Assembly (NCBI GenBank): GCA_035380045.1
Contig: DAOSWM010000002.1
Coordinates: 1-64,000 of the forward strand
DNA: 64,000 nt
Direction: 5' to 3'
From: DAOSWM01 sp035380045
GTDB taxonomy: Bacteria > Bacteroidota > Bacteroidia > Bacteroidales > Tenuifilaceae
Shown here: one piece after another, positions 7,254-16,279 of the stretch
Position numbering within the stretch: the first letter of the stretch is position 1
Layout: every line of letters starts with the position of its first letter
The notes under the pieces: model-generated
Seen by the model: only the letters and a program-made list of their open reading frames with translations
Databases searched by the model: none
What the model was told of the DNA's origin: nothing
Made by a program: the position numbers and the translations under genes

Positions 7254-8705
7254 TTAGCCCACTTCATTTTTCCTAAGAATTAGCAATCCCACAAATGTTA
7301 GCGCTCCGTTTACAATAAGCAGTTCAAATCCAAACTCGAAACCATTAAAAAGGATTGCTGAGTACTTCGCAAGAAAGTAGCATGTTACAGGAGAAGCAAT
7401 TGCAACAAGGGGAACCCATTTATCTTTTACTTTAAAATTCGTAAATAGCCCGAAGGCATATAACCCAAGCAGCGGGCCATATGTGTAACCAGCAACCGTG
7501 AACAGGGCGCTAATTACGTTCTCATTGTTTACCGCTTTAAAAACCATAATTACAGCGGCAATAACTAAGGAAATGCAAACATGAACCCTCATTCGTATTC
7601 GTTTTATTTCCTTCTCGGTTTTCCCTTTCAGGTTTAAAATGTCTATGGTGAACGAGGTTGTAAGCGCAGTTAGCGCCGAGTCGGCGCTGGAGTATGCCGC
7701 AGCAATTATCCCAAGTATGAAAAGAATGCTCACAACTTTTGGGAGGTAACCCTGGGTGGCAATTAGGGGGAAGAGGTTGTCGGTTTGTTCTGGAACGGTA
7801 ATGCCTTGCTGATGAGCAAAAATGAAAAGCAAAACACCCAGCGACAAGAAAACCAAATTTACCGGCAGAAAAGCAAAACCGTACCAGTACATGTTCTTTT
7901 TTGCATCCTTTAGGTTTCGGCAGCTTAGGTTCTTTTGCATCATATCCTGGTCAAGTCCAGTCATTACAATGGTAATGAAAGCGCCGCTAAAAAATTGCTT
8001 AATAAAATGGCGTTTATCGTTCCAATCATCGAAAAACCACATTCTGCTATACTCGCTTTGCTGGATGGTTTCAACCATTTGCCCGAATGACAGCCCCATT
8101 TGCCTAGCGATGAAAAATATAGTAAGCACAACGGCAGTAAGCATTGCGGTAGTTTGCAATGTGTCGGTCCAAATAATGGTTTTTATGCCTCCTCGGTTGG
8201 TGTAGAGCCAAATTAAAATTATAGTAACTGCAACGGTAACTATAAAGGGAACTTCCCATGCATCAAAAACTGTGATTTGCAGTACCATGGCCACAAGGAA
8301 TAACCTGAAAGAAGCTCCAATAATCCTTGAAATTAGAAAGAATACTGCTCCGGTTTTGTAGCTGTAAAACCCGAAGCGGGCTTCGAGGTAGGTGTATATT
8401 GAAGTAAGATTCAACCTGTAGTAGAGGGGTAGAAGAACATTTGCTACCACTATGTAGCCCAACAGGTATCCCAATACCAGCTGGAGGTAGGAAAACTGGC
8501 TACTGCCAACATAACCCGGAACTGAAATAAACGTTACCCCGGAAAGCGAGGCGCCAAGCATGCCAAACGCCACAACATACCATGGCGATTGTCGATTTCC
8601 AACAAAAAACGATTCATTGTTGGCATTCCTGCTGGTTAATGCTCCAATTGCAAGAAGAACGCCGAAATAAATAACGATGATTAAAATCACCCAGATAGGT
8701 TCCAT
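7254..8705 (-). CDS. Sodium:solute symporter (SSS family)
   Basis: This 483-residue inner-membrane protein has about 13 hydrophobic segments and typical SSS family features: an N-terminal helix followed by NESFFVGNRQSPWYVVAFGM, then LGASLSGVTFISVPGYVG, the early helix thought to shape the sodium site. Later come TGLDQDMMQKNLSCRN and AAYSSADSALTALTTSF; the Ser/Thr-rich motif on this helix is a known sodium-binding element in the family. Members couple sodium entry to uptake of sugars, amino acids, sialic acid or other organic solutes. No catabolic gene adjoins it, so the substrate cannot be inferred. It is a single-gene unit, divergent from recR. Confidence 0.9.
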   Translation of the reverse strand: MEPIWVILIIVIYFGVLLAIGALTSRNANNESFFVGNRQSPWYVVAFGMLGASLSGVTFISVPGYVGSSQFSYLQLVLGYLLGYIVVANVLLPLYYRLNLTSIYTYLEARFGFYSYKTGAVFFLISRIIGASFRLFLVAMVLQITVFDAWEVPFIVTVAVTIILIWLYTNRGGIKTIIWTDTLQTTAMLTAVVLTIFFIARQMGLSFGQMVETIQQSEYSRMWFFDDWNDKRHFIKQFFSGAFITIVMTGLDQDMMQKNLSCRNLKDAKKNMYWYGFAFLPVNLVFLSLGVLLFIFAHQQGITVPEQTDNLFPLIATQGYLPKVVSILFILGIIAAAYSSADSALTALTTSFTIDILNLKGKTEKEIKRIRMRVHVCISLVIAAVIMVFKAVNNENVISALFTVAGYTYGPLLGLYAFGLFTNFKVKDKWVPLVAIASPVTCYFLAKYSAILFNGFEFGFELLIVNGALTFVGLLILRKNEVG

Positions 8706-8793
8706 CCCAAGTTATTAATAAATTAGCTACAAGTGTAGAAAAAAATGGTTGAATAAAAAATATGTTTCATACAATGCTTTGGCCGATTATTTG

Positions 8794-8801
8794 TAGATTT
8801 G
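8794..8801 (+). promoter_or_regulatory. -7 element TAGATTTG of recR
   Basis: TAGATTTG matches the Bacteroidota -7 consensus TAnnTTTG exactly and lies 22 bases before the recR ATG. I see no convincing -33 TTTG at the usual spacing. Confidence 0.5.
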
Positions 8802-8822
8802 CAATAGTAGCAATTTGAAACA

Positions 8823-9449
8823 ATGAGCATAAGTAGTTTTCCATCAAAATTATTAGAAAACGCTGTTGATGAATTTTCCCGTCTTCCGGGAATTGGAAAG
8901 AAAACTGCGTTAAGGCTCGTACTGCACATTCTTCGTCAACCTAACGATGATGTTTCCCGTTTTGCCCAATCGTTGGTTTCGCTAAAAAACGACATAAAAT
9001 ACTGCAGGGAGTGTAACTCGTTGTCCGATACCGATATTTGTTCAATCTGTTCCAGCCCCAAACGCAACAGTTCCATCCTTTGTATTGTTGAGAACATTCG
9101 TGATGTTATGTCCATCGAATCAACCAGTCAGTACAACGGTTTGTACTACGTGCTTGGCGGGCTTATTAGCCCAATGGATGGGGTAGGGCCTGCTGATCTC
9201 AATATCGATGGCCTAGTTAACAAAATTGCTTCGGGTACCGTAAAAGAAGTCGTTATGGCGCTTAGCGCAACCATGGAAGGCGATACAACGAACTTTTACA
9301 TTTATAAGAAGATAAAACCTTTTGATGTTGAGGTGACTGCAATTGCACGTGGAGTGGCTTTTGGCGACGATTTAGAGTACGCCGATGAGGTTACACTGGG
9401 GAGGGCTATTGTTAACCGGGTTAAATTTGAAAACACTATTGCAAATTAA
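8823..9449 (+). CDS. recR: Recombination mediator protein RecR
   Basis: At 208 residues this is full-length RecR, which with RecO (and RecF) loads RecA onto gapped DNA. The order is canonical: a helix-hairpin-helix (SRLPGIGKKTALRL, about 19-32); a C4 zinc finger with C61, C64, C73 and C76; and a Toprim domain from about 84 with ILCIVENIRDVMSIE and YYVLGGLISPMDGVGP. The C-terminal region (VEVTAIARGVAFGDDLEYAD) is the conserved Walker-B-like tail. The upstream -7 element and a 25-base gap to the next gene suggest recR starts a short transcript that may include the TPR gene. Confidence 0.97.
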   Translation: MSISSFPSKLLENAVDEFSRLPGIGKKTALRLVLHILRQPNDDVSRFAQSLVSLKNDIKYCRECNSLSDTDICSICSSPKRNSSILCIVENIRDVMSIESTSQYNGLYYVLGGLISPMDGVGPADLNIDGLVNKIASGTVKEVVMALSATMEGDTTNFYIYKKIKPFDVEVTAIARGVAFGDDLEYADEVTLGRAIVNRVKFENTIAN

Positions 9450-9474
9450 AATAGTATCGTTATTTTTACAAAAT

Positions 9475-10206
9475 ATGAACATGAGAGCATTTTTATTTCT
9501 AACATTTTTCTTGTCCTTTGCACTTGCCTCAGTGGGGCAGGAAAATGACTTTGTTGCTTCTGCCTACAAAAATTTGAAAGAAAAGAATTACCAGGCTGCC
9601 ATCGACAATTTTTCTCAGGCACTTAAACAGCAACCATCAGATACTGCTGCTCTCATAGGAATTATCCGAGCATATACCGTAACCGAAAATTACAAGGAAG
9701 CACAGCAGGTTATTGAGGATGGCATTAAGTTATTCCCTGATATCCCCGATTTTTTCATGCGTCGTGGAATATTGAACACCATAATGGGGCAGCAGCGACG
9801 TGCAATTTCCGATTTTAACAAGGCTCTTGAGCTTTCTTCAAAACAGCAAAGTGTAAATATTTATGTGAATAGAGGAATTTCATATATGCGCGATGAAGAT
9901 TTCGATAGAGCAATTGACGATTTTAACGAAGCCTTAAGAATTAATCCTCGAAGTTCTTCGGCACTGAGTTACAGAGGATTCCTTAGTTATAGGTTGGGTA
10001 GATTTGCTGAATCTATTGAGGATTATAATAAGGCACTTGATTTAGATCCTGAAAGTGCCATGAACTACTACAATAGGGGAATGGCACATTTTCGTTCGGG
10101 TGATAAAGAGAGGGCTTGCTCTGATTTTCACCAATCATGTAGCCGTGGAAACATGCATGCTTGCCGCATGATAATGGCAGAGTGCGAGGGTGTGAAGAGG
10201 GAATAA
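9475..10206 (+). CDS. Exported TPR-repeat protein
   Basis: I place the start at the ATG at 9475 because it begins a signal peptide (MNMRAFLFLTFFLSFALASV, cleavage near GQ). A longer frame from 9385 would overlap recR. The 243-residue product has about six TPR units, with textbook repeats in the second half: ISYMRDEDFDRAIDDFNEAL, then LSYRLGRFAESIEDYNKALD, and then a GMAHFRSGDKERACSDF unit. The end is Cys-rich (SRGNMHACRMIMAECE). TPR domains are protein-binding scaffolds, so a periplasmic adaptor role is likely but the partner is unknown. Confidence 0.85.
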   Translation: MNMRAFLFLTFFLSFALASVGQENDFVASAYKNLKEKNYQAAIDNFSQALKQQPSDTAALIGIIRAYTVTENYKEAQQVIEDGIKLFPDIPDFFMRRGILNTIMGQQRRAISDFNKALELSSKQQSVNIYVNRGISYMRDEDFDRAIDDFNEALRINPRSSSALSYRGFLSYRLGRFAESIEDYNKALDLDPESAMNYYNRGMAHFRSGDKERACSDFHQSCSRGNMHACRMIMAECEGVKRE

Positions 10207-10258
10207 TAAATCAGTTTGCAGTTCTCAGTCTTGAGTTTGCAAAAAAAAAATGAAATAA

Positions 10259-10288
10259 AAAAAATCCGGGGTTTCCCCCGGATTTTTT
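10259..10288. terminator. Bidirectional terminator between the TPR gene and hutU
   Basis: A 13-base perfect stem (10259-10271 with 10276-10288, core AATCCGGGG) has A on its left and T on its right, so both strands read as stem plus T run. It separates two convergent genes and probably ends both transcripts. Confidence 0.9.
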
Positions 10289-10303
10289 ACTTTCTAAAAC
10301 AAT

Positions 10304-12316
10304 CTATTTAATCACTTTATCAATGATATCATCATCGGCTATGTTTGGAATGGTGACCTTAAGGTTTGGGGTTCTGTCCATTTCACGCTGAATGGCGAAA
10401 ATGGCCTCCTTATTACGCGCCCAGCTGCGACGTGCAATCCCATTATTTACATCCCACAGCAACATTTGGCGAAGCCTGCGATCGGCATCGTCCGAACCAT
10501 CAAGGGTCATTCCAAAGCCTCCGTTAATTACTTCCCCCCAGCCAACACCACCACCGTTGTGGATTGAAACCCAGGTGGCACCGCGGAACGAGTCCCCAAT
10601 CACGTTGTGAATCGCCATGTCGGCAGTGAACTGTGACCCATCGTAAATATTCGAGGTTTCACGGTAGGGCGAATCGGTTCCCGAAACATCGTGATGGTCG
10701 CGGCCAAGCACTACAGGTGCTGAAATTTTTCCTTCACGAATGGCCTTGTTAAAGGCCTCAGCAATTTTTATGCGGCCTTCAGCATCGGCGTAAAGGATTC
10801 TAGCCTGTGAACCAACAACCAGCTTGTTAGTGCCCGCTTCCTTTATCCAGTGAATGTTATCCTCGAGTTGTCCTTTAATTTCAGCAGGAGCACTTTTTGC
10901 AATTTCTTCAAGAACTTGCTGAGCAATTCTGTCGGTGGTTTCAAGATCCTTCGGATCGGACGAAGTGCAAACCCAGCGGAATGGCCCAAAACCGTAGTCG
11001 AAGAACATGGGACCCATAATATCCTGAACGTACGAAGGGTACCTGAATTTTCCGTTGGAATCCACAATATCGGCACCCGCTCTGCTGGCTTCCAGCAGGA
11101 ATGCGTTGCCATAGTCGAAGAAGTACATCCCACGTTCCGCTAGCGTATTTATAGCTTTTGCGTGGCGACGTAAACTTTCGTAAACTTTTTCCTTGAAAAG
11201 TTCGGGATTACTTGTCATGAGTTCGTTCGACTCCTCAAATGTGAGACCAGCAGGAAAGTAGCCTCCGGCAAATGGGTTGTGGAGCGACGTTTGATCGCTT
11301 CCCAGGTCAACCGGCACCTTTTCTTCAGCAAGTTTTTCCCACAAATCAACTATATTTCCCTGGTATGCAATTGAAACGGTTTCTTTCTTCTCCATGGCTT
11401 TTCTGATTCGAGGAATCAGAATGTCAAGGTTTCCGTGAACTTCGTCAACCCAACCCTGGCTGTGCCGAACCTCCGTAGCTTTCGGGTTTATCTCGGCTAT
11501 AACGCTAACAACTCCGGCAATAACTCCGGCTTTTGGTTGAGCCCCCGACATGCCACCTAGTCCTGATGAAACAAAGAGCTTGCCCCGTAAATCAGTTTCT
11601 CCGGCTTTCAGCCTTTTTCTGCCTGCGTTCAGAACCGTAATGGTTGTGCCGTGTACAATCCCTTGGGGTCCAATATACATGAACGATCCGGCAGTCATTT
11701 GCCCGTACTGGGTAACGCCAAGGGCGTTGAATTTTTCCCAATCGTCCTTCTTGCTGTAGTTAGGAATCATCATTCCGTTGGTAACAACTACCCTTGGGGC
11801 GTCCTTGTGTGATGGGAAAAGTCCCATGGGATGACCTGAGTAGAGAACAAGGGTTTGCTCATCTGTCATTTCTGACAAGTATTTCATTGTGAGCAGGTAC
11901 TGTGCCCAGTTCTGAAAAACCGCTCCGTTTCCACCGTAGGTTATTAGCTCGTGCGGATGCTGGGCAACGGCATAGTCGAGGTTGTTACTAAGCATCAGCA
12001 TTATGGATGCAGCCTGAATCGACTTGTAGGGGAAATCGTGGATGCTCCGTGCAGTAATTTTATAGTCGGGACGAAAACGGTACATGTATATTCTACCGTA
12101 ATCGTTTAGCTCCTTTGCGAATTCCTCTGCCAAAACGGCATGATGCTTTTGGGGGAAATACCGTAACGCATTCTTTAGAGCAAGTTTTTTCTCCTCTGTA
12201 GTCAGAATTTGTTTGCGCTTTGGCGCATGGTTTATGTTCGAATCCCAGGGCTTCAGTACAGGTATTTCGGCTGGAATCCCTTGTTTAATAATGTTTTGAA
12301 ACTCTTCGCGTGTCAT
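10304..12316 (-). CDS. hutU: Urocanate hydratase
   Basis: Urocanase converts urocanate to 4-imidazolone-5-propionate in histidine breakdown, using tightly bound NAD as electrophile. The 670-residue product is the longer form found in Bacteroidota and animals. Recognisable stretches are GGNGAVFQNWAQYLL, a SSGLGGMSGAQPKAG NAD-binding region, NPFAGGYFPAGLTFEESNEL, FFDYGFGPFRWVCTS and NGGGVGWGEVINGGFGM. The cysteine that lies near GPFRW in the Pseudomonas enzyme has no equivalent here (MFFDYG), which to my knowledge is normal for this branch. No other hut gene is adjacent, so the rest of the pathway must be elsewhere. Confidence 0.97.
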   Translation of the reverse strand: MTREEFQNIIKQGIPAEIPVLKPWDSNINHAPKRKQILTTEEKKLALKNALRYFPQKHHAVLAEEFAKELNDYGRIYMYRFRPDYKITARSIHDFPYKSIQAASIMLMLSNNLDYAVAQHPHELITYGGNGAVFQNWAQYLLTMKYLSEMTDEQTLVLYSGHPMGLFPSHKDAPRVVVTNGMMIPNYSKKDDWEKFNALGVTQYGQMTAGSFMYIGPQGIVHGTTITVLNAGRKRLKAGETDLRGKLFVSSGLGGMSGAQPKAGVIAGVVSVIAEINPKATEVRHSQGWVDEVHGNLDILIPRIRKAMEKKETVSIAYQGNIVDLWEKLAEEKVPVDLGSDQTSLHNPFAGGYFPAGLTFEESNELMTSNPELFKEKVYESLRRHAKAINTLAERGMYFFDYGNAFLLEASRAGADIVDSNGKFRYPSYVQDIMGPMFFDYGFGPFRWVCTSSDPKDLETTDRIAQQVLEEIAKSAPAEIKGQLEDNIHWIKEAGTNKLVVGSQARILYADAEGRIKIAEAFNKAIREGKISAPVVLGRDHHDVSGTDSPYRETSNIYDGSQFTADMAIHNVIGDSFRGATWVSIHNGGGVGWGEVINGGFGMTLDGSDDADRRLRQMLLWDVNNGIARRSWARNKEAIFAIQREMDRTPNLKVTIPNIADDDIIDKVIK

Positions 12317-12342
12317 ATTGAGTGTTTTTTTATTTTCTGGTT

Positions 12343-12350
12343 CAAAGTTA
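12343..12350 (-). promoter_or_regulatory. -7 element TAACTTTG of hutU
   Basis: On the minus strand TAACTTTG matches TAnnTTTG exactly and lies 26 bases before the hutU ATG. No -33 TTTG is evident at 19 bases. Confidence 0.5.
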
Positions 12351-12513
12351 TAGCTTTTAATAAGAATTTTTCTGTTTTTTTTTGTTTAGGCAATTACTTC
12401 TAAATATGATTTGGAGGGAATGGCATTGTGTCATAATATTTTTCCTTGCATGGTTTTTGAGGATAATACCATGCTTTTTTATACATTTACCTAACATTAA
12501 ACATTTGAAAACT

Positions 12514-13101
12514 ATGAAAAGAAGATTTTTATATCTTATGGTTGCCGTGCTTGCTATTCCTTTCTTTAGTAGCTGCGGGTACAATAAAATGGTGTCGATG
12601 GAGGAGGGTGTGACTTCTCAGTGGGCAAACGTTGAAAACGTTTACCAACGTAGAATGGATCTTATTCCAAACCTTGTGAATACTGTTAAAGGGTACGCAA
12701 ACTTTGAGCAGCAAACCCTAACGCAGGTAATTGAGGCTCGCGCAAAGGCAACTCAGGTTACCATTGACCCAACCAACCTGAATGAAGCAAACATGAAGCA
12801 GTTTCAGGCTGCACAGGGGGAGTTGAGCGGTGCTTTGTCGAGGTTGCTGGTAACTATTGAACGCTACCCCGACTTAAAGGCAAACCAGAATTTTCTCGAT
12901 TTACAGGCTCAGTTAGAGGGAACAGAGAACAGGATTGCCGTTGAGCGTAGAAAATTCAACGAAACAGTTCAAACCTACAACTCTTATATTCGTTCGTTCC
13001 CTCGGGTAATATATGCTGGTTGGTTCGGTTTTGAGAAGAAAGCCTACTTTGAGGCTGATGAGGGTGCGAAGGAAGCTCCAAAGGTTGACTTTGGGAGCTA
13101 A
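12514..13101 (+). CDS. lemA: LemA family lipoprotein
   Basis: The ATG at 12514 gives 195 residues beginning with a lipoprotein signal (MKRRFLYLMVAVLAIPFFSS then Cys). An in-frame extension upstream adds only non-coding-like sequence. LemA hallmarks follow: EEGVTSQWANVENVYQRRMD, then DLIPNLVNTVKGYA, long helices rich in Gln and Ala, NRIAVERRKFNETVQTYNSY and a closing FPRVIYAGWFGF. LemA proteins are envelope proteins of unclear biochemical role, often made with TPM-domain proteins, as here (gaps of 23 and 12 bases to the next two genes). The three genes form one operon. Confidence 0.95.
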   Translation: MKRRFLYLMVAVLAIPFFSSCGYNKMVSMEEGVTSQWANVENVYQRRMDLIPNLVNTVKGYANFEQQTLTQVIEARAKATQVTIDPTNLNEANMKQFQAAQGELSGALSRLLVTIERYPDLKANQNFLDLQAQLEGTENRIAVERRKFNETVQTYNSYIRSFPRVIYAGWFGFEKKAYFEADEGAKEAPKVDFGS

Positions 13102-13124
13102 GTGAAATATAAAAACGAGAAGTA

Positions 13125-13559
13125 ATGGCAGCCGAAAAATTAAGAATAACAGATAAGGTTCGGATAGTTAACGCAGTGAAGCAGGCCGAACTCAACACTT
13201 CTGGCGAAATTCGAATTCACATCGAGGATCGTTGTAAAGGGAATGTGCTCGATCGTGCAGCCGATGTATTTGCCATGCTTAAAATGCATAAAACGGAGCA
13301 GCGTAACGGAGTGCTTTTCTACCTTGCTTTGGACGATAAGCAGTTCGCCATTCTTGGCGATGCTGGAATAAACGCCGTTGTCCCTGCAAATTTCTGGGAA
13401 TCAATTAAGGAAGAAATGATGGCTCATTTTAAAAATGGTGAGTTTGCCGATGGCCTCGTGAAGGGTGTTGAAATGGCCGGTGAAAAGCTGAAGCAGCACT
13501 TCCCATACCAAAGCGATGATATTAACGAATTGCCAAACGATATTTCGTTCGGAAGTTAA
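13125..13559 (+). CDS. TPM domain protein without signal peptide
   Basis: This 144-residue protein consists of a TPM domain (PF04536-type): an N-terminal helix, then TSGEIRIHIEDRC, GVLFYLALDDKQFAILGDAG and a C-terminal amphipathic helix (GEFADGLVKGVEMAGEKLKQHFP). It lacks a signal peptide and transmembrane segments, so it is cytosolic or peripheral on the inner face. It is the middle gene of lemA-TPM-TPM. Plant TPM relatives act in photosystem repair and a bacterial member binds metal, but no function is established for this arrangement. Confidence 0.88.
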   Translation: MAAEKLRITDKVRIVNAVKQAELNTSGEIRIHIEDRCKGNVLDRAADVFAMLKMHKTEQRNGVLFYLALDDKQFAILGDAGINAVVPANFWESIKEEMMAHFKNGEFADGLVKGVEMAGEKLKQHFPYQSDDINELPNDISFGS

Positions 13560-13571
13560 AATGAACTAACT

Positions 13572-14351
13572 ATGAGAACAAAGAAACTACTACTAGCACT
13601 TTCCCTCGTAATATCGGTTGGTTTTCTGGCAGCGCAGGAAATTCCTGAACCCATGCAACCGCCAAGGTTAGTGAACGACTTCGCTGGCTTGCTGAACGAA
13701 AGTGAATGGACCAGCCTTGAAGGGAAGTTACGTAACTACCACGACACAACGTCAACACAAATTTATGTTGTGATTGTTAACGATTTACTTGGCTACGATA
13801 AGGCCGACTATGCCTTTCGCCTTGGCGAAAAGTGGGGAGTGGGACAAAAGGGAAAGAATAACGGCGCAATAATTCTTCTTAAGCCAAAGGTTGGAAACGA
13901 GCGGGGCGAAGTTTTTATCGCAACAGGTTACGGCCTTGAGGATGTTATTCCCGATGCCATGGCAAACAGGATTATCGATAAGGAAATGATTCCCAGCTTT
14001 AAGCAGAATAACTACTATCAGGGGATAAATGCCGCAACTGATGTGATAATCGATTTGGCATCCGGGAAATTCACTGCGGAGCAGTACGAAAGTGGAGGAG
14101 GACTGGCCGGAGGAATTGCTGTGCTAATCTTCCTGTTTTTCTTCTTCATTATTTTTTCGAAGATGAACAGAACCCGTCGAGGTTCCATTGGCCATAATAT
14201 TCCTTTCTGGATTGCAATGGGGATGCTTTCTGGCGGTGGAGGACGAAGCGGAGGATTCGGAGGCTTTAGCTCCGGAGGTGGTTCGTTCGGCGGCTTTTCC
14301 GGTGGCGGCGGCGGATCGTTTGGCGGCGGCGGTGCTGGTGGAAGCTGGTAG
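13572..14351 (+). CDS. TPM domain membrane protein with Gly-rich tail (YgcG-like)
   Basis: The product has 259 residues. A signal peptide (about 1-21, ending FLAAQ) is followed by a TPM domain (about 30-170; RLVNDFAGLLNESEW, QIYVVIVNDLLGYD, GVGQKGKNNGAIILL, FIATGYGLEDVIPD). A transmembrane helix lies near 180-198 and a cytoplasmic tail ends in a 50-residue Gly/Ser/Phe-rich low-complexity segment. This is the YgcG/DUF2201-like architecture usually encoded next to LemA. It is probably a membrane-anchored periplasmic TPM domain working with the two preceding genes. Repetitive GC-rich codons in the tail fit coding sequence, not a DNA element. Confidence 0.9.
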   Translation: MRTKKLLLALSLVISVGFLAAQEIPEPMQPPRLVNDFAGLLNESEWTSLEGKLRNYHDTTSTQIYVVIVNDLLGYDKADYAFRLGEKWGVGQKGKNNGAIILLKPKVGNERGEVFIATGYGLEDVIPDAMANRIIDKEMIPSFKQNNYYQGINAATDVIIDLASGKFTAEQYESGGGLAGGIAVLIFLFFFFIIFSKMNRTRRGSIGHNIPFWIAMGMLSGGGGRSGGFGGFSSGGGSFGGFSGGGGGSFGGGGAGGSW

Positions 14352-14378
14352 TAAAACTTGAAATTTTAATGATAAAGA

Positions 14379-14402
14379 AAGGGGCTTTTGGCCCCTTATT
14401 GT
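14379..14402 (+). terminator. Terminator of the lemA operon
   Basis: A 7-base stem AAGGGGC/GCCCCTT (14379-14385 with 14391-14397, loop TTTTG) is followed by ATTGTTTT. It lies between convergent genes. The minus side also has a short T run, so it may serve both. Confidence 0.7.
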
Positions 14403-14405
14403 TTT

Positions 14406-15179
14406 CTACTGTTCTTCCTCGTTCGACATGCTTTGGTCAACCAGTATTCGACCGCAGTATTCGCAAACAATAATCTTTTTGTGTACTTTGATATCGAGCT
14501 GGCGCTGTGGTGGAATTTTGTTGAAGCATCCACCGCAAGCATCCCGTTTTACGGTAACAACAGCCAACCCGTTGCGGGCATTGGCCCTAATTCTTTTGTA
14601 TGCAGTTAGCAATCGTGGCTCAATTATTTCCTGAAATGCCTCCGACTTTTTGGTTAGGTCTTCCTCTTCCTTCTGGGTTTCTGTTACGATGCTATTGAGC
14701 TCATTCTTTTTGTTTTGAAGGTCAACTTTGCGTTCCTCAAGTTGGTTTTCAGCTTGTTCTGCTAGCTGTTTTTTATCCTTCGATTGGAAGGTGAATTCTT
14801 TGATTCGCTTTTCGCAAAGTTCCATTTCCAGAGTTTGGTACTCAATTTCCTTCGAAAGTGAGTCGTATTCACGGTTGTTCCTCACATTCTTCTGCTGCTC
14901 GTCGTACTTGGAAATAAGCCCTTCGGCATTCTTTATTTCAAGTTTCTTGTTGTTTACCTGCTCGTCAAGCTCATCAATCTCTTTCTTAAGGTTCGAAATT
15001 CGGGTTTCAAGCCCTTCAACTTCGTCTTCCAAATCCTGAACTTCGAGCGGAAGTTCGCCACGAAGAACCTTGATTTGATCAATCTTCGAGTCAATTTGCT
15101 GAAGTTCATACAGATACTTCAACTTTTCTTCTACCGAAAGATCGGTTTGCTGAGCTGTTTTTGTTTTTTCTGCTGCCAT
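14406..15179 (-). CDS. Coiled-coil C4 zinc-ribbon protein (CdsZ-like)
   Basis: This 257-residue protein is a long coiled coil (about 15-190) followed by a C4 zinc ribbon: CGGC at about 213-216 and CEYC about 20 residues later, in the context IPPQRQLDIKVHKKIIVC. This is the family first called DUF164 or zf-RING_7, with CdsZ of Chlamydia and homologues in H. pylori. A nucleic-acid or secretion-linked role has been proposed for it. It is the last gene of the M23-CapA-MerR-Nif3 operon, 5 bases after nif3. The Nif3 neighbourhood is conserved in Bacteroidota as I recall. Family call firm, function uncertain. Confidence 0.88.
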   Translation of the reverse strand: MAAEKTKTAQQTDLSVEEKLKYLYELQQIDSKIDQIKVLRGELPLEVQDLEDEVEGLETRISNLKKEIDELDEQVNNKKLEIKNAEGLISKYDEQQKNVRNNREYDSLSKEIEYQTLEMELCEKRIKEFTFQSKDKKQLAEQAENQLEERKVDLQNKKNELNSIVTETQKEEEDLTKKSEAFQEIIEPRLLTAYKRIRANARNGLAVVTVKRDACGGCFNKIPPQRQLDIKVHKKIIVCEYCGRILVDQSMSNEEEQ

Positions 15180-15184
15180 ACCTG

Positions 15185-16279
15185 CTATAAGTAGTTTACG
15201 GGATTGGTACTCACATTTGATTTAAGGACTGCAAAATTAGCTATTTTTTTTGTAAGTAAATCATAAAAAATGTCAACAGTATATTGTTCACTTTCAAAAT
15301 GTCCTATGTCGGCCAAAAGAATTTTGCCATCGGCATCGAAAAACTGGTGATATTTTATATCTCCGGTTAAGTAAACATCGGCCTTTGCAGCAATGGCCTT
15401 ACTAATGAGTCCGGCTCCGCTTCCGCCACAGAAAGCTATTCGGGAAACGGGTTTGTTTAAAAAATTTGTATGCCTTACGCTGCCAACGCTAAAAGTTGAC
15501 TTTACTTTCAGAAGAAACTCTTCCTCAAGCAATGGCGTTGGAAGCGTGCCCAGCATTCCAATGCCGGCGCGGGGATTCTTGTTAAGCAGAGGGTAAACAT
15601 CGAATGCAACTTCCTCGTAGGGGTGTGCCTGCTGCATGGCCGCAATAACGTTGCTAAGAACAGGTTTCGGAACAATAACTTCAATTCGCGTTTCGGGTTC
15701 GAAATGGGCTTCACCAACTAACCCAACGTGCGGATTGGTTCCTTCTCCGGCTCTAAAAGTTCCTGTTCCTTCTGTGTTGTACGAGCATTGGTCGTACTCG
15801 CCAATTTGTCCTGCCCCCGAACCGAACATGGCCAAGCGAACCTCCTGCGCATTTTTCTGGGGAGCAAATGTAACCAGTTTTACAAGCTGATTTTCGGCTT
15901 TGTCGAGAATTTCAAGGTTCGATAGCTCAAGGAGGTTGGCAATTTTCATGCTTACCCCATTCCATACGCTGTCGATATTTGTGTGGGCGCTATATATTGA
16001 AATGCGGTTCTCGATAGCCTTAATCAACGCTTTTTCAACGTAGGTTGAGCCGGTAATTCTTTTTAATCCGCTAAAAATGAGTGGGTGATGTGATATTATA
16101 AGGTTTGCCCTGCGGGCAATTGCTTCGTCAACCACTTCGGGGGTAACATCGATGCAAAGCAGAATTCCTTCCACCTCGGCAGCCGGTGAGCCTACCTGAA
16201 GGCCTGCGTTGTCGTAACTTTCCTGGTATGCCAATGGGGCAAGCTGCTCAAGAATGGAGGTAACCTCGCGTACAATCAT
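15185..16279 (-). CDS. Nif3-like dinuclear metal centre protein (long form)
   Basis: Nif3/YbgI proteins form a toroidal hexamer with a two-metal site per subunit. The first metal half is seen early (SYDNAGLQVG, IISHHPLIFSGLKRI) and the second late (AFCGGSGAGL, DIKYHQFFDA, IGHFESEQY). Between them, at about 130-230, is the PII-like insertion that distinguishes the 364-residue long form (YNTEGTGTFRAGEGTNP, HPYEEVAFDVYPL). A GTP cyclohydrolase-like activity has been suggested for some members, but the in vivo role is unknown. The start overlaps the MerR stop by four bases (ATGA), a sign of coupled translation. Confidence 0.95.
   Translation of the reverse strand: MIVREVTSILEQLAPLAYQESYDNAGLQVGSPAAEVEGILLCIDVTPEVVDEAIARRANLIISHHPLIFSGLKRITGSTYVEKALIKAIENRISIYSAHTNIDSVWNGVSMKIANLLELSNLEILDKAENQLVKLVTFAPQKNAQEVRLAMFGSGAGQIGEYDQCSYNTEGTGTFRAGEGTNPHVGLVGEAHFEPETRIEVIVPKPVLSNVIAAMQQAHPYEEVAFDVYPLLNKNPRAGIGMLGTLPTPLLEEEFLLKVKSTFSVGSVRHTNFLNKPVSRIAFCGGSGAGLISKAIAAKADVYLTGDIKYHQFFDADGKILLADIGHFESEQYTVDIFYDLLTKKIANFAVLKSNVSTNPVNYL

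Noticed and set aside
11100..11130. Possible catalytic defect in hutU because the Pseudomonas active-site Cys near GPFRW is absent
   Set aside because: To my knowledge the long-form urocanases of animals and Bacteroidota also lack it at that position, so it is not a lesion.
12236..12246. GTTCGAATCCC, like a tRNA T-loop, on the plus strand
   Set aside because: It lies inside hutU, with no acceptor stem, anticodon arm or CCA-like end around it; it is antisense to coding sequence.
14220..14351. GC-rich repetitive run that could be read as a DNA repeat
   Set aside because: It is the in-frame Gly/Ser-rich tail of the TPM protein, with varied codons rather than exact DNA repeats.
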